64,000 bases of DNA, from positions 1-64,000 of the forward strand of contig VSCH01000004.1 of assembly GCA_047459075.1 (NCBI GenBank), written 5' to 3'. Below are positions 44,125 to 53,053 of this stretch, piece after piece. A model generated the notes under the pieces. The model was not told the DNA's origin. It made no database searches and saw only the letters and a list, made by a program, of their open reading frames with translations. The stretch is from ZC4RG19 sp017577565 (GTDB lineage: Bacteria > Actinomycetota > Acidimicrobiia > Acidimicrobiales > VFJN01). Position 1 is the first letter of the stretch, and each line of letters starts with the position of its first letter. Both the position numbers and the translations under genes were made by a program.

Positions 44125-45740
44125 GCGGCGGCCCGCTGGACCTGCTGGTCCTCGGCTCCGGCGTCGCCGGGCTCTCGGCGGCCGTCCGGGCCGCGGACGT
44201 GCACGGCCTGCGGGTCGGCGTGCTGACCAAGGGCGAGCTCGACCAGGCGACGACGCGCTGGGCGCAGGGCGGCGTCGCGGCCGTGCTCGGCGGCGACCCC
44301 GACTCGACCGACCTGCACCTGGCCGACACCCTCGCCGCCGGCGCCGGCCTGTGCGACGAGGACGCCGTGCGGGTCCTCGTCGAGGAGGGCCCGGGGCGGG
44401 TCAACGAGCTCATCGCCCTCGGGGCCATCTTCGACCGCGACGCCGACGGCGAGCTGCTGCTGGCCCGGGAGGGCGGGCACTCGCACGCCCGGGTCGTCCA
44501 CGCGGGCGGCGCCGCCACCGGCGTCGAGGTGGAGCGGGCGCTGGTGGCCGCCGTGCGGCGGACCGCCGCCGCCATCCACGAGCACTGGTTCGCGCTCGAC
44601 CTGCTCGTCGAGGGCGGCCGCTGCGCCGGCGTCGTGGCGATCACGCCCACGGGCGAGCGGGCCGAGGTCCGGGCCCGCCACGTCCTCGTGGCCACCGGCG
44701 GCGCCGGCCAGCTGTACGCCGTGACCACCAACCCGACCGAGTCCACCGGCGACGGCATCGCCATGGCGTTGCGGGCCGGGGTGGCGGTGGCCGACCTCGA
44801 GTTCGTGCAGTTCCACCCCACGGCGCTGCACCACCCGGCCATGCCCCGCCCGCTGCTGTCCGAGGCGCTGCGGGGCCACGGCGCGCTGCTGCGCGACGCC
44901 CACGGCCGGCGGTTCGTCGACGAGCTGCTGCCCCGCGACCGGGTCAGCCGGGCCATCACCCAGGTGCTCGAGGAGCAGCAGGTCGACCACGTGTGGCTCG
45001 ACGCCACCCACCTCGAGCGGTTCGACGACCGCTTCCCGACCATCGCGGCGGCGCTGCGGGAGGCGGGCCTCGACCCGGCCCGGGACTGGCTGCCGGTCGC
45101 GCCCGCCGCCCACTACCTGTGCGGTGGGATCGTCGCCGACCTCGACGGGGCGACGACGCTGCCCGGCCTGTGGGTGGCCGGCGAGGCGGCGTGCAACGGC
45201 GTCCACGGCGCCAACCGGCTGGCCTCCAACTCGCTGCTCGACGGCATGGTGTTCGGGCCCCGGGTCGTCGAGGCCGTCGCCGCCGGGGTCGACGGTCCCC
45301 GGCCGACCGGCGCCATGCGGTGCGTGCTCGGGGGCGCGGACGACGCCGGCGACGCCGCGGTGCCCGGCCGGCCGACCCCGGTCGCGCTGCCCCCGGCGGC
45401 GGGGGCGGACGGGGGCGACGGCGCCGGGGCGCCCGACCCCGGCCGGGTGGCCGCCGCCCGGGCCGAGCTGCAGCGGGCGATGACCCGGGACGCCGGCGTG
45501 CTGCGGTCGGCGGAGTCGCTGGAGCGGGCCGCGGGCGCCGCCGCCCGGGCCGCCGCGGCGGTGGCGCCGGGCGCGGACGTCGAGGCCCACGCCCTGCGCA
45601 ACCTCGCCACCGTGGCCGCCGCGCTGTGCGCGATGGCGGCCGCCCGGACCGAGAGCCGCGGCGCCCACGCCCGGGTCGACCACCCCGACACCTCGGCCCG
45701 GCTGCGGGTTCGCCACGTCGTCGGCGGCGACGTCGCCTGA
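44121..45740 (+). CDS. nadB: L-aspartate oxidase
   Basis: This 539-residue FAD enzyme oxidises aspartate to iminoaspartate for quinolinate synthesis. The FAD motif VLGSGVAGLSAAV begins at about residue 10. TKGELDQATTRWAQGGVAAVLG, EGGHSHARVVHAGGAATG, EFVQFHPTAL, AAHYLCGGIVADLDG and GEAACNGVHGANRLASNSLLDG are diagnostic. No ATG, GTG or TTG lies in frame between the panD 3' region and the FAD motif. The only sensible start is CTG at 44121, overlapping the panD stop as CTGA. nadA is not in the window. Confidence 0.9.
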   Translation: MSGGPLDLLVLGSGVAGLSAAVRAADVHGLRVGVLTKGELDQATTRWAQGGVAAVLGGDPDSTDLHLADTLAAGAGLCDEDAVRVLVEEGPGRVNELIALGAIFDRDADGELLLAREGGHSHARVVHAGGAATGVEVERALVAAVRRTAAAIHEHWFALDLLVEGGRCAGVVAITPTGERAEVRARHVLVATGGAGQLYAVTTNPTESTGDGIAMALRAGVAVADLEFVQFHPTALHHPAMPRPLLSEALRGHGALLRDAHGRRFVDELLPRDRVSRAITQVLEEQQVDHVWLDATHLERFDDRFPTIAAALREAGLDPARDWLPVAPAAHYLCGGIVADLDGATTLPGLWVAGEAACNGVHGANRLASNSLLDGMVFGPRVVEAVAAGVDGPRPTGAMRCVLGGADDAGDAAVPGRPTPVALPPAAGADGGDGAGAPDPGRVAAARAELQRAMTRDAGVLRSAESLERAAGAAARAAAAVAPGADVEAHALRNLATVAAALCAMAAARTESRGAHARVDHPDTSARLRVRHVVGGDVA

Positions 45741-45781
45741 GGCCCGGCGACCCCCGCGCGCGCTGCGGCGCCGCCGGCTCC

Positions 45782-45787
45782 TAGCAT
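45782..45787 (+). promoter_or_regulatory. -10 box of the scramblase-like gene
   Basis: TAGCAT lies 8 nt before the ATG at 45796. Confidence 0.55.
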
Positions 45788-45795
45788 CCGCGGCC

Positions 45796-46653
45796 ATGTC
45801 ACAGACGCAGGACCAGGCAGGCGCCGGGGCGGCCGACCAGCACCCCCCGGGCTGGTACCCCGATCCCTACGGCCGCCACGAGACACGGTGGTGGGACGGC
45901 ACCCGCTGGACCGAGCACGCCGCGTCGCACGGCCGCCAGGTCGTCGACCCGCCCTCCGGCGGCGCGCCAGTCCCCACCGTCGACCGGGCACCCGAGAAGA
46001 TCCAGAAGGACGTGGCCAAGGCCGGCATCCAGCCGGGCTCGGTGCAGGGTGGCGGCACGATCTTCACCGAGCCGGTGCTGGTCGTGAACCAGAAGGCCAA
46101 GCTCATCGAGGTCAACAGCGAGTACGCGATCTTCGACCAGCACGGCCGCCAGCTCGGCGCGGTGCGCCAGGTCGGCCAGTCGACGGCCAAGAAGATCCTC
46201 CGCGTGCTGACCTCCTACGACCAGTTCATGACCCACAAGCTGCAGGTGGTCGACACGGCCGGCAACGTGCTCATGACGCTCACCCGACCGGCGAAGATCG
46301 TGAAGTCGCGGGTGATCGTCCAGGACCACCTCGGCAACGAGGTCGGCCAGATCGTCCAGCAGAACGCCATCGGCAAGATCCGCTTCTCCCTCGAGGCCGG
46401 CGGCCACACCTGGGGGTCGATCAACGCCGAGAACTGGCGGGCCTGGAACTTCAACATCCAGGACCACACGGGCACCGAGGTCGCCCGCATCACCAAGACC
46501 TGGGAGGGCCTGGCCAAGACCCTCTTCACGACGGCCGACAACTACGTCGTGCAGATCCACCGACCGCTGCAGGACCCGCTGCGCATGCTGGTCGTCGCGT
46601 CCGCGCTCGGCATCGACACGGCCCTCAAGCAGGACGCCCGCGGCTTCAACTGA
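45796..46653 (+). CDS. DUF2510 / phospholipid-scramblase-like protein
   Basis: This 285-residue protein has an N-terminal DUF2510 segment (PPGWYPDPYGRHETRWWDGTRWTEH, about 17-41) common in actinobacterial membrane-associated proteins. A scramblase/LURP-one-like beta-barrel domain follows (about 85-280: FTEPVLVVNQKAKLIEVNSEYAIFD through ITKTWEGLAKTLFTTADNYVVQI). Family members bind or move lipids in eukaryotes; the bacterial role is unknown. It interrupts the nadB-nadC pair with its own -10 box. Confidence 0.82.
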   Translation: MSQTQDQAGAGAADQHPPGWYPDPYGRHETRWWDGTRWTEHAASHGRQVVDPPSGGAPVPTVDRAPEKIQKDVAKAGIQPGSVQGGGTIFTEPVLVVNQKAKLIEVNSEYAIFDQHGRQLGAVRQVGQSTAKKILRVLTSYDQFMTHKLQVVDTAGNVLMTLTRPAKIVKSRVIVQDHLGNEVGQIVQQNAIGKIRFSLEAGGHTWGSINAENWRAWNFNIQDHTGTEVARITKTWEGLAKTLFTTADNYVVQIHRPLQDPLRMLVVASALGIDTALKQDARGFN

Positions 46654-46668
46654 CGCCGCCACGAGCGG

Positions 46669-46700
46669 GGCGCACCGGTCCGGTCAGGGGCCGGTGCGCC
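46669..46700. terminator. Bidirectional hairpin terminator
   Basis: A 10-bp inverted repeat (GGCGCACCGG, 12-nt loop) spans the end of the convergent hydrolase gene, placed to stop both transcripts. Confidence 0.5.
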
Positions 46701-47694
46701 ACTCGGCGACGCCGCTCGCCGCGACCTCGTCGGCGAACGCCTCGAGCGCGGCCTCGTCGCCCTCCAGGTGGGCGTCGAGGAACGCGACCGCGGCGTCGGC
46801 GAACAGCCGGCCCTCCTCGCCGACGAAGACGGTCACGTGGTCGGCCTCGGCCGGCCGCAGGTACCACACGGGGTCGAAGATCTCGAACATGGCGTCGCCC
46901 ACGTCGACCGGCACGACCTGGTCCCGGGCGCCGTGCACGAGCAGCATCGGCACCTCCGGCGGGTCCTCGTAGTCGCCGCCCTCCATCGGCAGCGTGCCGC
47001 CCGCCACCGTGATGGTGGCGTCGATGCGGTCGTCCCGGCAGCACGAGTTGTAGGCGACGGCGAAGGTCGTCGCCGCGCCGAGCGAGTGGCCGCCCACGGC
47101 GATCCGCTCGCCGTCGACGTGGCCGGCGAGGGGGTCGTCCTCCGGCAGGGCGGTCAGCTCGTCGATCACGAAGCTGACGTCGCCGGGCTGCGCCGCCAGG
47201 TCGAAGACCGACACGCCCTCGCGGCTGAGCGGGAACCACGGCAGGGCGACGACGTAGCCCTCGCGGGCCCACCGCTCGGCCAGGCCCCGGAAGTGGTCGG
47301 CCCGGCCACCGAAGCCGTGGCCGAAGACGACGAGCGGGAACGCGCCCTCGGCCGGCGGGGCGTCCTCGGTGGAGGCGGCGGCCTCGGCGAAGGCCTCGCC
47401 GGTCGGCTCGGGGGCGGGCTCGCCCTCGGCCGGGTAGAAGACCTCGACCTCGATCGTCCGCTCGGGCAGCTCGGGCTGCCGGCCCGGCACGGCGTCGGTC
47501 GTGCGGGTCTCGTCGACGAGCTCCAGGGTGCGCCACCCGGTGGCGAAGGGGCCGTCGGCGGCGGTGACCTCGACGGCCGCGGCCTCGCCCGGCGGGTCGC
47601 CGCCGGAGGCCTCGTCGTCGGAGCTGCAGGCGGCGGCGCCGGCGGCGAGCACCAGCGCGACCGCCGCCCAGGTGGCGCGGGTCACACGAAGCAT
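46684..47694 (-). CDS. Exported alpha/beta hydrolase (dienelactone/PAF-acetylhydrolase type)
   Basis: This 336-residue protein has a signal peptide (TWAAVALVLAAGAAACSSDD). The cysteine at about 23 suggests a lipoprotein, though the lipobox is not perfect. The hydrolase fold shows FGHGFGG (oxyanion region), the nucleophile in VGGHSLGAA, MLLVHGARDQVVP (acid) and a late histidine in EADHVTVF. It probably hydrolyses an ester outside the membrane. It is convergent with the scramblase-like gene and divergent from nadC. Confidence 0.82.
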   Translation of the reverse strand: MLRVTRATWAAVALVLAAGAAACSSDDEASGGDPPGEAAAVEVTAADGPFATGWRTLELVDETRTTDAVPGRQPELPERTIEVEVFYPAEGEPAPEPTGEAFAEAAASTEDAPPAEGAFPLVVFGHGFGGRADHFRGLAERWAREGYVVALPWFPLSREGVSVFDLAAQPGDVSFVIDELTALPEDDPLAGHVDGERIAVGGHSLGAATTFAVAYNSCCRDDRIDATITVAGGTLPMEGGDYEDPPEVPMLLVHGARDQVVPVDVGDAMFEIFDPVWYLRPAEADHVTVFVGEEGRLFADAAVAFLDAHLEGDEAALEAFADEVAASGVAEWRTGP

Positions 47695-47729
47695 GGCCGC
47701 GAGCCTGCCATCCGCGAGACTGGCCGATC

Positions 47730-48593
47730 GTGCACGACGCCCACCCGCCGATCACCGCCGTCCGGGAGGCCGTGGCCCGGGCGCTGGCCGAGGACCTGAC
47801 GCCGCTCGGCGACCTGACGTCCGCGCTGCTGCCCCCCGACCTGGAGGCGACGGCGCTGCTGGTGCCCCGCGCCGGCGGCGTGCTGGCCGGCCGCCTGTGC
47901 GCCGAGGAGGCGTTCCGGCAGGTCGACCCGACGCTCGAGGTGTCGTGGAGCGCCGACGACGGCGACCGGGTGACGGCCGGGGCCGAGGTCGGCCGGGTGC
48001 GGGGCCGGCTGGCGCCGATCCTCACCGCCGAGCGCACGGCGCTGAACTTCCTCGGGCACCTGTCGGGGGTGGCCACGCTGACCGCCCGCTTCGTCGACGC
48101 GGTCGCCGCCGCCGGCGGCTCGCTGCGGGTGTGGGACACCCGCAAGACGACGCCCGGCCTCCGGGCCCTGGAGAAGGCGGCGGTCCGGGCCGGCGGCGGG
48201 GACAACCACCGGGGCAACCTCTCCGAGTGGGTCCTGCTCAAGGACAACCACCTGGAGCTGTTCGGCATCGCCGAGGCGGTGGCCCGCGCCCGGCGCCGCT
48301 GGCCGGGCCGCACGGTCCAGGTCGAGTGCGCCGACCTCGCCCAGGTGCGGGCCGCGGTGGCGGCCGGGGCCGACGCCCTCCTGCTCGACAACATGTCGGC
48401 CGACGAGGTGCGGGCGGTCGTCGCCGAGGTGCGGGCCGCCGACCCCACCCGCCCGCTGCTCGAGGTCAGCGGGGGCATCACGCTGGAGACGATCGCCGAC
48501 TACGCCACGAGCGGCGCCGACATGGTGTCGATCGGCGCGCTCACCCACTCGGCGCCGGTGCTCGACATCGGCCTCGACGTCGTGGCGGCGTGA
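47730..48593 (+). CDS. nadC: Nicotinate-nucleotide pyrophosphorylase (carboxylating)
   Basis: This 287-residue quinolinate phosphoribosyltransferase makes nicotinate mononucleotide. It has EDLTPLGDLTSALL, AERTALNFLGHLSGVAT, WDTRKTTPGLRALEKAAVRAGGG, HRGNLSEWVLLKDNHLEL, DALLLDNMSADEVR and SGGITLETIADYATSGADMVSIGALTHS. GTG start. It belongs with nadB, 2 kb upstream; two unrelated genes lie between them. Confidence 0.95.
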   Translation: MHDAHPPITAVREAVARALAEDLTPLGDLTSALLPPDLEATALLVPRAGGVLAGRLCAEEAFRQVDPTLEVSWSADDGDRVTAGAEVGRVRGRLAPILTAERTALNFLGHLSGVATLTARFVDAVAAAGGSLRVWDTRKTTPGLRALEKAAVRAGGGDNHRGNLSEWVLLKDNHLELFGIAEAVARARRRWPGRTVQVECADLAQVRAAVAAGADALLLDNMSADEVRAVVAEVRAADPTRPLLEVSGGITLETIADYATSGADMVSIGALTHSAPVLDIGLDVVAA

Positions 48594-48675
48594 CCCCGGC
48601 GCCGGGCCGGGGCGGGGCGGCGCCGGGGTCGCCGCCGGCGGTGGCGACGGTTCGTCCGGTCGCGGCCTGCCCGCG

Positions 48676-48681
48676 TAGCCT
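48676..48681 (+). promoter_or_regulatory. -10 box of coaX
   Basis: TAGCCT lies 7 nt before GTG 48689 and 10 nt before ATG 48692, either of which may start coaX. Confidence 0.55.
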
Positions 48682-48691
48682 CCCGCCCGTG

Positions 48692-49501
48692 ATGCTCCTG
48701 GCCATCGACGTCGGCAACACCCAGACCGTCATCGGTCTGTACGACCTGGAGCCGGACGACGCCCACAACGTCGAGAAGCGCCTGGCCGACACCCACCTGC
48801 TCGACCACTGGCGGGTGTCGACCAACGCCGAGCGCACGGCCGACGAGCACGCGCTCGTGATCCAGGAGTTCCTGGGCTTCCACGGGTTCTCGTTCGACGA
48901 CGACATCGCCGGCGTCGCTCTCTGCTCGTCGGTCCCCCGGGTCACCGGCGCGCTGCGGCGGATGAGCGAGCGCTACTTCGGCATGCAGGCGGTGGTCGTC
49001 GAGCCCGGCATCCGCACCGGCCTGCCGATCCTCTACGACAACCCCAAGGAGGTCGGCGCCGACCGCATCGCCGACGCCGTGGCCGCGTTCGACCTCTACG
49101 GCGGCCCCATCATCGTCGTCGACTTCGGCACCGCCACGACCTTCGAGGCCATCTCGGCCCGGGGCGAGTACCTCGGCGGCGCCATCTTCCCCGGCATCGA
49201 CATCAGCCTCGACGCCCTGTTCGCCCGGGCGGCCGCGCTGCGCCGGGTCGAGCTCGTCGAGCCCCGCCGCGCCATCGGCCGGTCGACGACCGAGTCGATG
49301 CAGTCGGGGATCATCTTCGGGTACACCTCGCTCGTCGACGGCATGGTGCGGCGCATCGAGGACGAGCTCGGCGAGAAGGCCCACGTGGTCTCGACGGGCG
49401 GGCTCTCCGGGCTGATCACGCCGCTGTCGAGCACCATCACCCACCACGAGCCCTGGCTCACCCTCCACGGCCTCCGACTGATCTACGAGAAGAACCAGTG
49501 A
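48692..49501 (+). CDS. coaX: Type III pantothenate kinase
   Basis: This 269-residue ASKHA-fold enzyme carries out the first step of CoA synthesis from pantothenate. It has LLAIDVGNTQTVIGLYDL (phosphate 1 loop), NPKEVGADRIADAVAAFDLYG, VDFGTATTFEAISARGEYLGGAIFPGI and a C-terminal VVSTGGLSGLI. The adjacent GTG codon at 48689 is the alternative start. The stop overlaps the lysS start by 4 nt. Confidence 0.94.
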   Translation: MLLAIDVGNTQTVIGLYDLEPDDAHNVEKRLADTHLLDHWRVSTNAERTADEHALVIQEFLGFHGFSFDDDIAGVALCSSVPRVTGALRRMSERYFGMQAVVVEPGIRTGLPILYDNPKEVGADRIADAVAAFDLYGGPIIVVDFGTATTFEAISARGEYLGGAIFPGIDISLDALFARAAALRRVELVEPRRAIGRSTTESMQSGIIFGYTSLVDGMVRRIEDELGEKAHVVSTGGLSGLITPLSSTITHHEPWLTLHGLRLIYEKNQ

Positions 49502-50925
49502 GCGACGACGCCGACACGACGTTCCGCCCGCCCTACCGCGTCGAGGTCACCGACCGGGCGGCCGACCTCCACGAGGCCCACGGCGACCTGGCGGCGGGCG
49601 AGGGCTCCGGGGTCACGGCGACGGTGGCCGGGCGGGTCATGCTGCTGCGCGACATGGGCCGCCTGTGCTTCGCGACCCTGCGCGACTCGAGCGGCGCGGT
49701 CCAGCTCATGGCCACCGCCAAGGGCACCGAGCGCTACGACGAGCTGACGGCCCTCAACCTCGGCGACTGGGTCGTGGCGACCGGGGAGGTCGTCCGGTCG
49801 AAGAAGGGCGAGCTGTCGGTCCGGGTCGAGCGGTGGCAGCTGCTGGCCAAGGCCCGCCGGGGGTTCGGCGACAAGTGGCACGGGATCACCGACACCGACA
49901 TGCGCTACCGCCAGCGCTACGCCGACCTCTGGGCCAACGAGTCGAGCCGGCGGGTGTTCCAGGCCCGGAGCCGGATCATGTCGCTGACCCGGCGCTTCCT
50001 CGAGGACCGGGGCTTCATGGAGGTCGAGACCCCGGTCTTCCACCCCATCCCCGGTGGGGCGATGGCCCGGCCGTTCGTCACCCACCACAACGCGCTCGAC
50101 ATGGACCTCTACCTGCGGATCGCCCCCGAGCTGTACCTCAAGCGGCTGGTCGTCGGGGGCTTCGAGCGGGTCTTCGAGATCGCCCGGGTCTTCCGCAACG
50201 AGGGGCTGTCGCCGCGGCACAACCCCGAGTTCACGATGCTCGAGCTGTACCAGGCCTACGCCGACCTCTCCGACATGATGGAGATCACCGAGCAGCTCGT
50301 CGCCCACCTGGCCCGGGAGGTGGTCGGCAGCACGGTGATCACCTACGGCGGGCGGGAGGTCGACCTCACCCCGCCGTGGCGGCGGGCGACGCTGCTCGAG
50401 CTGATCGAGGAGCACGCCGGCGTCCGGCTCGACCTCGACATGCCGATCGACGAGCTGCGGCGCGTCGCCGCCGACCACGGCGTCGAGGTCGACCCCGCGT
50501 GGGGCCCGGGGAAGCTGATCCTCGAGGTCTACGAGAAGACGACCGAGGCCGAGCTGTGGGGGCCGGTCTTCGTGACCGACTACCCGAAGGAGGTCTCGCC
50601 GCTGGCCCGGGACCACCGCAGCAAGCCGGGCATGGCCGAGCGGTTCGAGCCGATCGTCGCCGGCCGCGAGCTGGGCAACGCCTTCACCGAGCTGACCGAC
50701 CCCGAGGAGCAGCGCCGGCGGTTCGAGGAGCAGGCCCGGGCCAAGGCGGCCGGCGACGACGAGGCCATGGTCGTCGACGAGGACTACCTGCGGGCGCTCG
50801 AGTACGGGCTGCCCCCGACCGGGGGGCTGGGCATCGGCATGGACCGGCTGGTCATGCTGCTCACCGACACCCACTCGATCCGCGACGTCGTGCTGTTCCC
50901 CACGCTGCGGCCCGAGGTCGGCTGA
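49498..50925 (+). CDS. lysS: Lysyl-tRNA synthetase, class II
   Basis: This 475-residue enzyme charges tRNA-Lys. The N-terminal OB fold (VTATVAGRVMLLRDMGRLCFATLRDSSG) binds the anticodon. Catalytic core motif 1 lies around RFLEDRGFMEVETPVFHPIPGGAMARPF, motif 2 is FRNEGLSPRHNPEFTMLE and motif 3 is GGLGIGMDRLVML. GTG start, coupled to coaX by a 4-nt overlap, a pairing frequent in actinobacteria. Confidence 0.96.
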   Translation: MSDDADTTFRPPYRVEVTDRAADLHEAHGDLAAGEGSGVTATVAGRVMLLRDMGRLCFATLRDSSGAVQLMATAKGTERYDELTALNLGDWVVATGEVVRSKKGELSVRVERWQLLAKARRGFGDKWHGITDTDMRYRQRYADLWANESSRRVFQARSRIMSLTRRFLEDRGFMEVETPVFHPIPGGAMARPFVTHHNALDMDLYLRIAPELYLKRLVVGGFERVFEIARVFRNEGLSPRHNPEFTMLELYQAYADLSDMMEITEQLVAHLAREVVGSTVITYGGREVDLTPPWRRATLLELIEEHAGVRLDLDMPIDELRRVAADHGVEVDPAWGPGKLILEVYEKTTEAELWGPVFVTDYPKEVSPLARDHRSKPGMAERFEPIVAGRELGNAFTELTDPEEQRRRFEEQARAKAAGDDEAMVVDEDYLRALEYGLPPTGGLGIGMDRLVMLLTDTHSIRDVVLFPTLRPEVG

Positions 50926-50940
50926 GGTCCGGCCCCCGAC

Positions 50941-51372
50941 CTAGCCGGTGGGCAGGTCGCGCCCCAGGTCGGCGTAGATCAGCCCGATGCGCTGCAACTC
51001 CTCCTTGTGCTCCGCGGCCAGCGCGGCGAGGACCCGGGCGCCCTCGGCGGTGAGCTCGACCCGCACGAGTCGCTGGTCGTCGGGGTCGCCCACCCGGGTG
51101 ACGAGGCCGGCCTCCTCGGCCCGGTCGACCAGCCCGACGACGCTGTGGTGGCGCAGCAGCAGGTGGTCGGCGATGTCGCGCAGCGTCGGCGGCCCGCCGG
51201 GGTGGCCCCGCACGGCGAGGAGCAGCTGGTGCTGGGCGGGCGTGATGCCGGCCGCCCGCGCCTGCTGCTCGCTCCAGCGGAGGAACCGCCGGAGCCCGTC
51301 CCGCAGCTCGAGGAGCCGGCGGTAGTCCTCGTCGGTGAGCCCGTCGGGCTCGGCGGGGTCAGGCGTCGCCAC
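50941..51372 (-). CDS. MarR-family transcriptional regulator
   Basis: This 143-residue winged-helix protein begins with a dimerisation helix (YRRLLELRDGLRRFLRWSEQQA). The HTH is LRDIADHLLLRHHSVVGLVDRAEEAGLV with wing VGDPDDQRLVRVELTAEG. It overlaps the 3' end of the chloride-channel gene by 14 nt, so it is co-transcribed. Two palindromes at the start of the channel gene are its likely operators. Confidence 0.9.
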   Translation of the reverse strand: MATPDPAEPDGLTDEDYRRLLELRDGLRRFLRWSEQQARAAGITPAQHQLLLAVRGHPGGPPTLRDIADHLLLRHHSVVGLVDRAEEAGLVTRVGDPDDQRLVRVELTAEGARVLAALAAEHKEELQRIGLIYADLGRDLPTG

Positions 51373-52960
51373 GTCCCGTCCCGGACGCCGCCGGCCAGCG
51401 GCGCCGACGGCGGGCGAGCCAGCCGGGCTCGGGCCGCTCGTGGTCGAGCACCGCCAGGCGGGCGGCGAGCAGGTCGTGGCGGCTGCACACGCCGACCAGG
51501 TTGCCCGATCCGTCGACCACCGGCACGTCCTCGACCGTGCCGTCGGCCAGGTGGGGGAGGGCCGCGACCAGGGGGTCGTCGGCCCGCACGGCCAGGCCGC
51601 GGGGCGCGTCGCCGGCCAGCGCCGGTCGCATGACCGCCCGCACCGTCGTCGTGTGGAAGACGTCGGGCTCGTAGTGGTGGCGGACGCGCAGGCCGCGGCG
51701 GCTGAGCTTCTCGGTCATCAGCGTCTCGTCCATGAGGGCCCGGGCCACGAGGTCGGCCGCGACGGTGGCGAGCATGAGCGGCAGGACGACGGCGAGGTCG
51801 CCGGTCAGCTCGAAGACGAAGACGATGGCGGCGAAGGGGGCGCCGGTGGCCGCGCCGAACGTCGCGGCCATGGCGGCGACCGCGCACGCCCCCGGGGCGA
51901 GGCCGAGCCCGGGCGCGAGCTCGTGGACGCCGGCCCCGACCAGGTGGCCGAAGCACCCGGCGACGAGCAGCACCGGTGCCAGCGTGCCCCCCGACGTGCC
52001 CGACCCCAGCGCCAGCCACCAGGCGACGAGCTTGGCCACGAGGAGGGCGCCGACCGCCCCGGCCGCCAGGCGCCCGTCGATGACGTCCTGGATGGCGTCG
52101 TAGCCGACGCCGAGGGCCCGGGGCACGAGCAGGCCGACGAGGCCGAAGGCCAGGCTGCCGAGCACCGGCTCCCAGAACGAGGGCACGGGGAGGCGGCGGA
52201 CGCCCGCCTCGACGGCGAACAGCCCGCGGGCGACGACGACCGCGAGCAGGCCGCAGCCGACCCCGAGCGCCGCGAACAGCGGCAGCTGGCCCAGGCCGGC
52301 GACGTCGTGCTCGGGGACGGCGAACAGCGGCCCGTCGCCGATGACCGAGTGGTGCACGCCGGCGGCGATGCTCGCCGCGACGACCAGGGGGAGGAAGGCG
52401 CGGGTCGAGAACTCGAACAGCAGCAGCTCGATGGCGAGGACGACCGAGGCGAGCGGGGCGCCGAAGGTGGCGGCCATGCCGGCGGCGGCGCCGCAGGCGA
52501 GCAGGATCTTGCGCTCGGCCGCCGAGACGTGCAGGGCCTGGCCGAGCAGCGAGCCGAGGGCGCCGCCGGTGACGATGATCGGCCCCTCGGCGCCGAACGG
52601 GCCGCCGGTGCCGATGGCGACGGCGGCGGAGACGGGCTTGGCGACGGCGGTGCGGGGGTGGATGCGGCTGCGCCGGACCAGCACCGCCTCCATGGCCTCG
52701 GGGATGCCGTGGCCCCGGATGACCGGGGCCCACCGGGCGAGCAGGCTGACGACCAGCCCGCCGGCGACGGCGGCGACGACGATCCACGGGCCGGGCCGCA
52801 GCTCGGTGAACGGCGGCGGCGTCCAGTCCCAGCGGTGGAACAGCGCCAGGCTGGTGACGAGCCCGATGAGGTGGAGCAGGGCCCAGGCGGCGCCGCCGCC
52901 GGCGAGCCCGAGCCCGGCGGCGCACGCGCAGAGGAGGGGGAGGCGACGGGAATATCGCAT
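51359..52960 (-). CDS. ClC-family chloride channel/antiporter with CBS domain
   Basis: This 533-residue ClC protein has about ten membrane helices. Selectivity-filter segments are RGHGIPEAMEAV, GPFGAEGPIIVTGG (the glutamate matches the gating Glu148 of E. coli ClcA) and GTSGGTLAPVLLVAGCFG. The C-terminal part from about 415 is a CBS-type domain (RAVMRPALAGDAPRGLAVRADDP, VEDVPVVDGSGNLVGVCSRHDLL). It could exchange chloride for protons or pass chloride. The ATG lies inside one of two operator-like palindromes, 9 nt after a -10 box. Confidence 0.9.
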   Translation of the reverse strand: MRYSRRLPLLCACAAGLGLAGGGAAWALLHLIGLVTSLALFHRWDWTPPPFTELRPGPWIVVAAVAGGLVVSLLARWAPVIRGHGIPEAMEAVLVRRSRIHPRTAVAKPVSAAVAIGTGGPFGAEGPIIVTGGALGSLLGQALHVSAAERKILLACGAAAGMAATFGAPLASVVLAIELLLFEFSTRAFLPLVVAASIAAGVHHSVIGDGPLFAVPEHDVAGLGQLPLFAALGVGCGLLAVVVARGLFAVEAGVRRLPVPSFWEPVLGSLAFGLVGLLVPRALGVGYDAIQDVIDGRLAAGAVGALLVAKLVAWWLALGSGTSGGTLAPVLLVAGCFGHLVGAGVHELAPGLGLAPGACAVAAMAATFGAATGAPFAAIVFVFELTGDLAVVLPLMLATVAADLVARALMDETLMTEKLSRRGLRVRHHYEPDVFHTTTVRAVMRPALAGDAPRGLAVRADDPLVAALPHLADGTVEDVPVVDGSGNLVGVCSRHDLLAARLAVLDHERPEPGWLARRRRRWPAASGTGRGDA

Positions 52961-52966
52961 TGCGAT
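52954..52966. promoter_or_regulatory. Palindromic operator 1 of the ClC-MarR operon
   Basis: ATCGCATTGCGAT is a perfect palindrome around its central base. It overlaps the ClC start codon and is 21 bp, two helical turns, from operator 2. Confidence 0.68.
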
Positions 52967-52969
52967 GGA

Positions 52970-52975
52970 AAACTA
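52970..52975 (-). promoter_or_regulatory. -10 box of the ClC gene
   Basis: TAGTTT on the minus strand lies between the two palindromes and 9 nt before the ATG at 52960. Confidence 0.52.
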
Positions 52976-52987
52976 TCGCAATGCGAT
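52975..52987. promoter_or_regulatory. Palindromic operator 2 of the ClC-MarR operon
   Basis: ATCGCAATGCGAT, the same palindrome with the central base changed, is centred 21 bp from operator 1. The pair brackets the -10 box, an arrangement suited to repression by the MarR protein of the operon. Confidence 0.68.
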
Positions 52988-53053
52988 GTACATGACGCCA
53001 ACCGGGGCCCGGGTCGTGGGAACCTCGCGCCCGTGCGTCGACGTCCAACCGCC

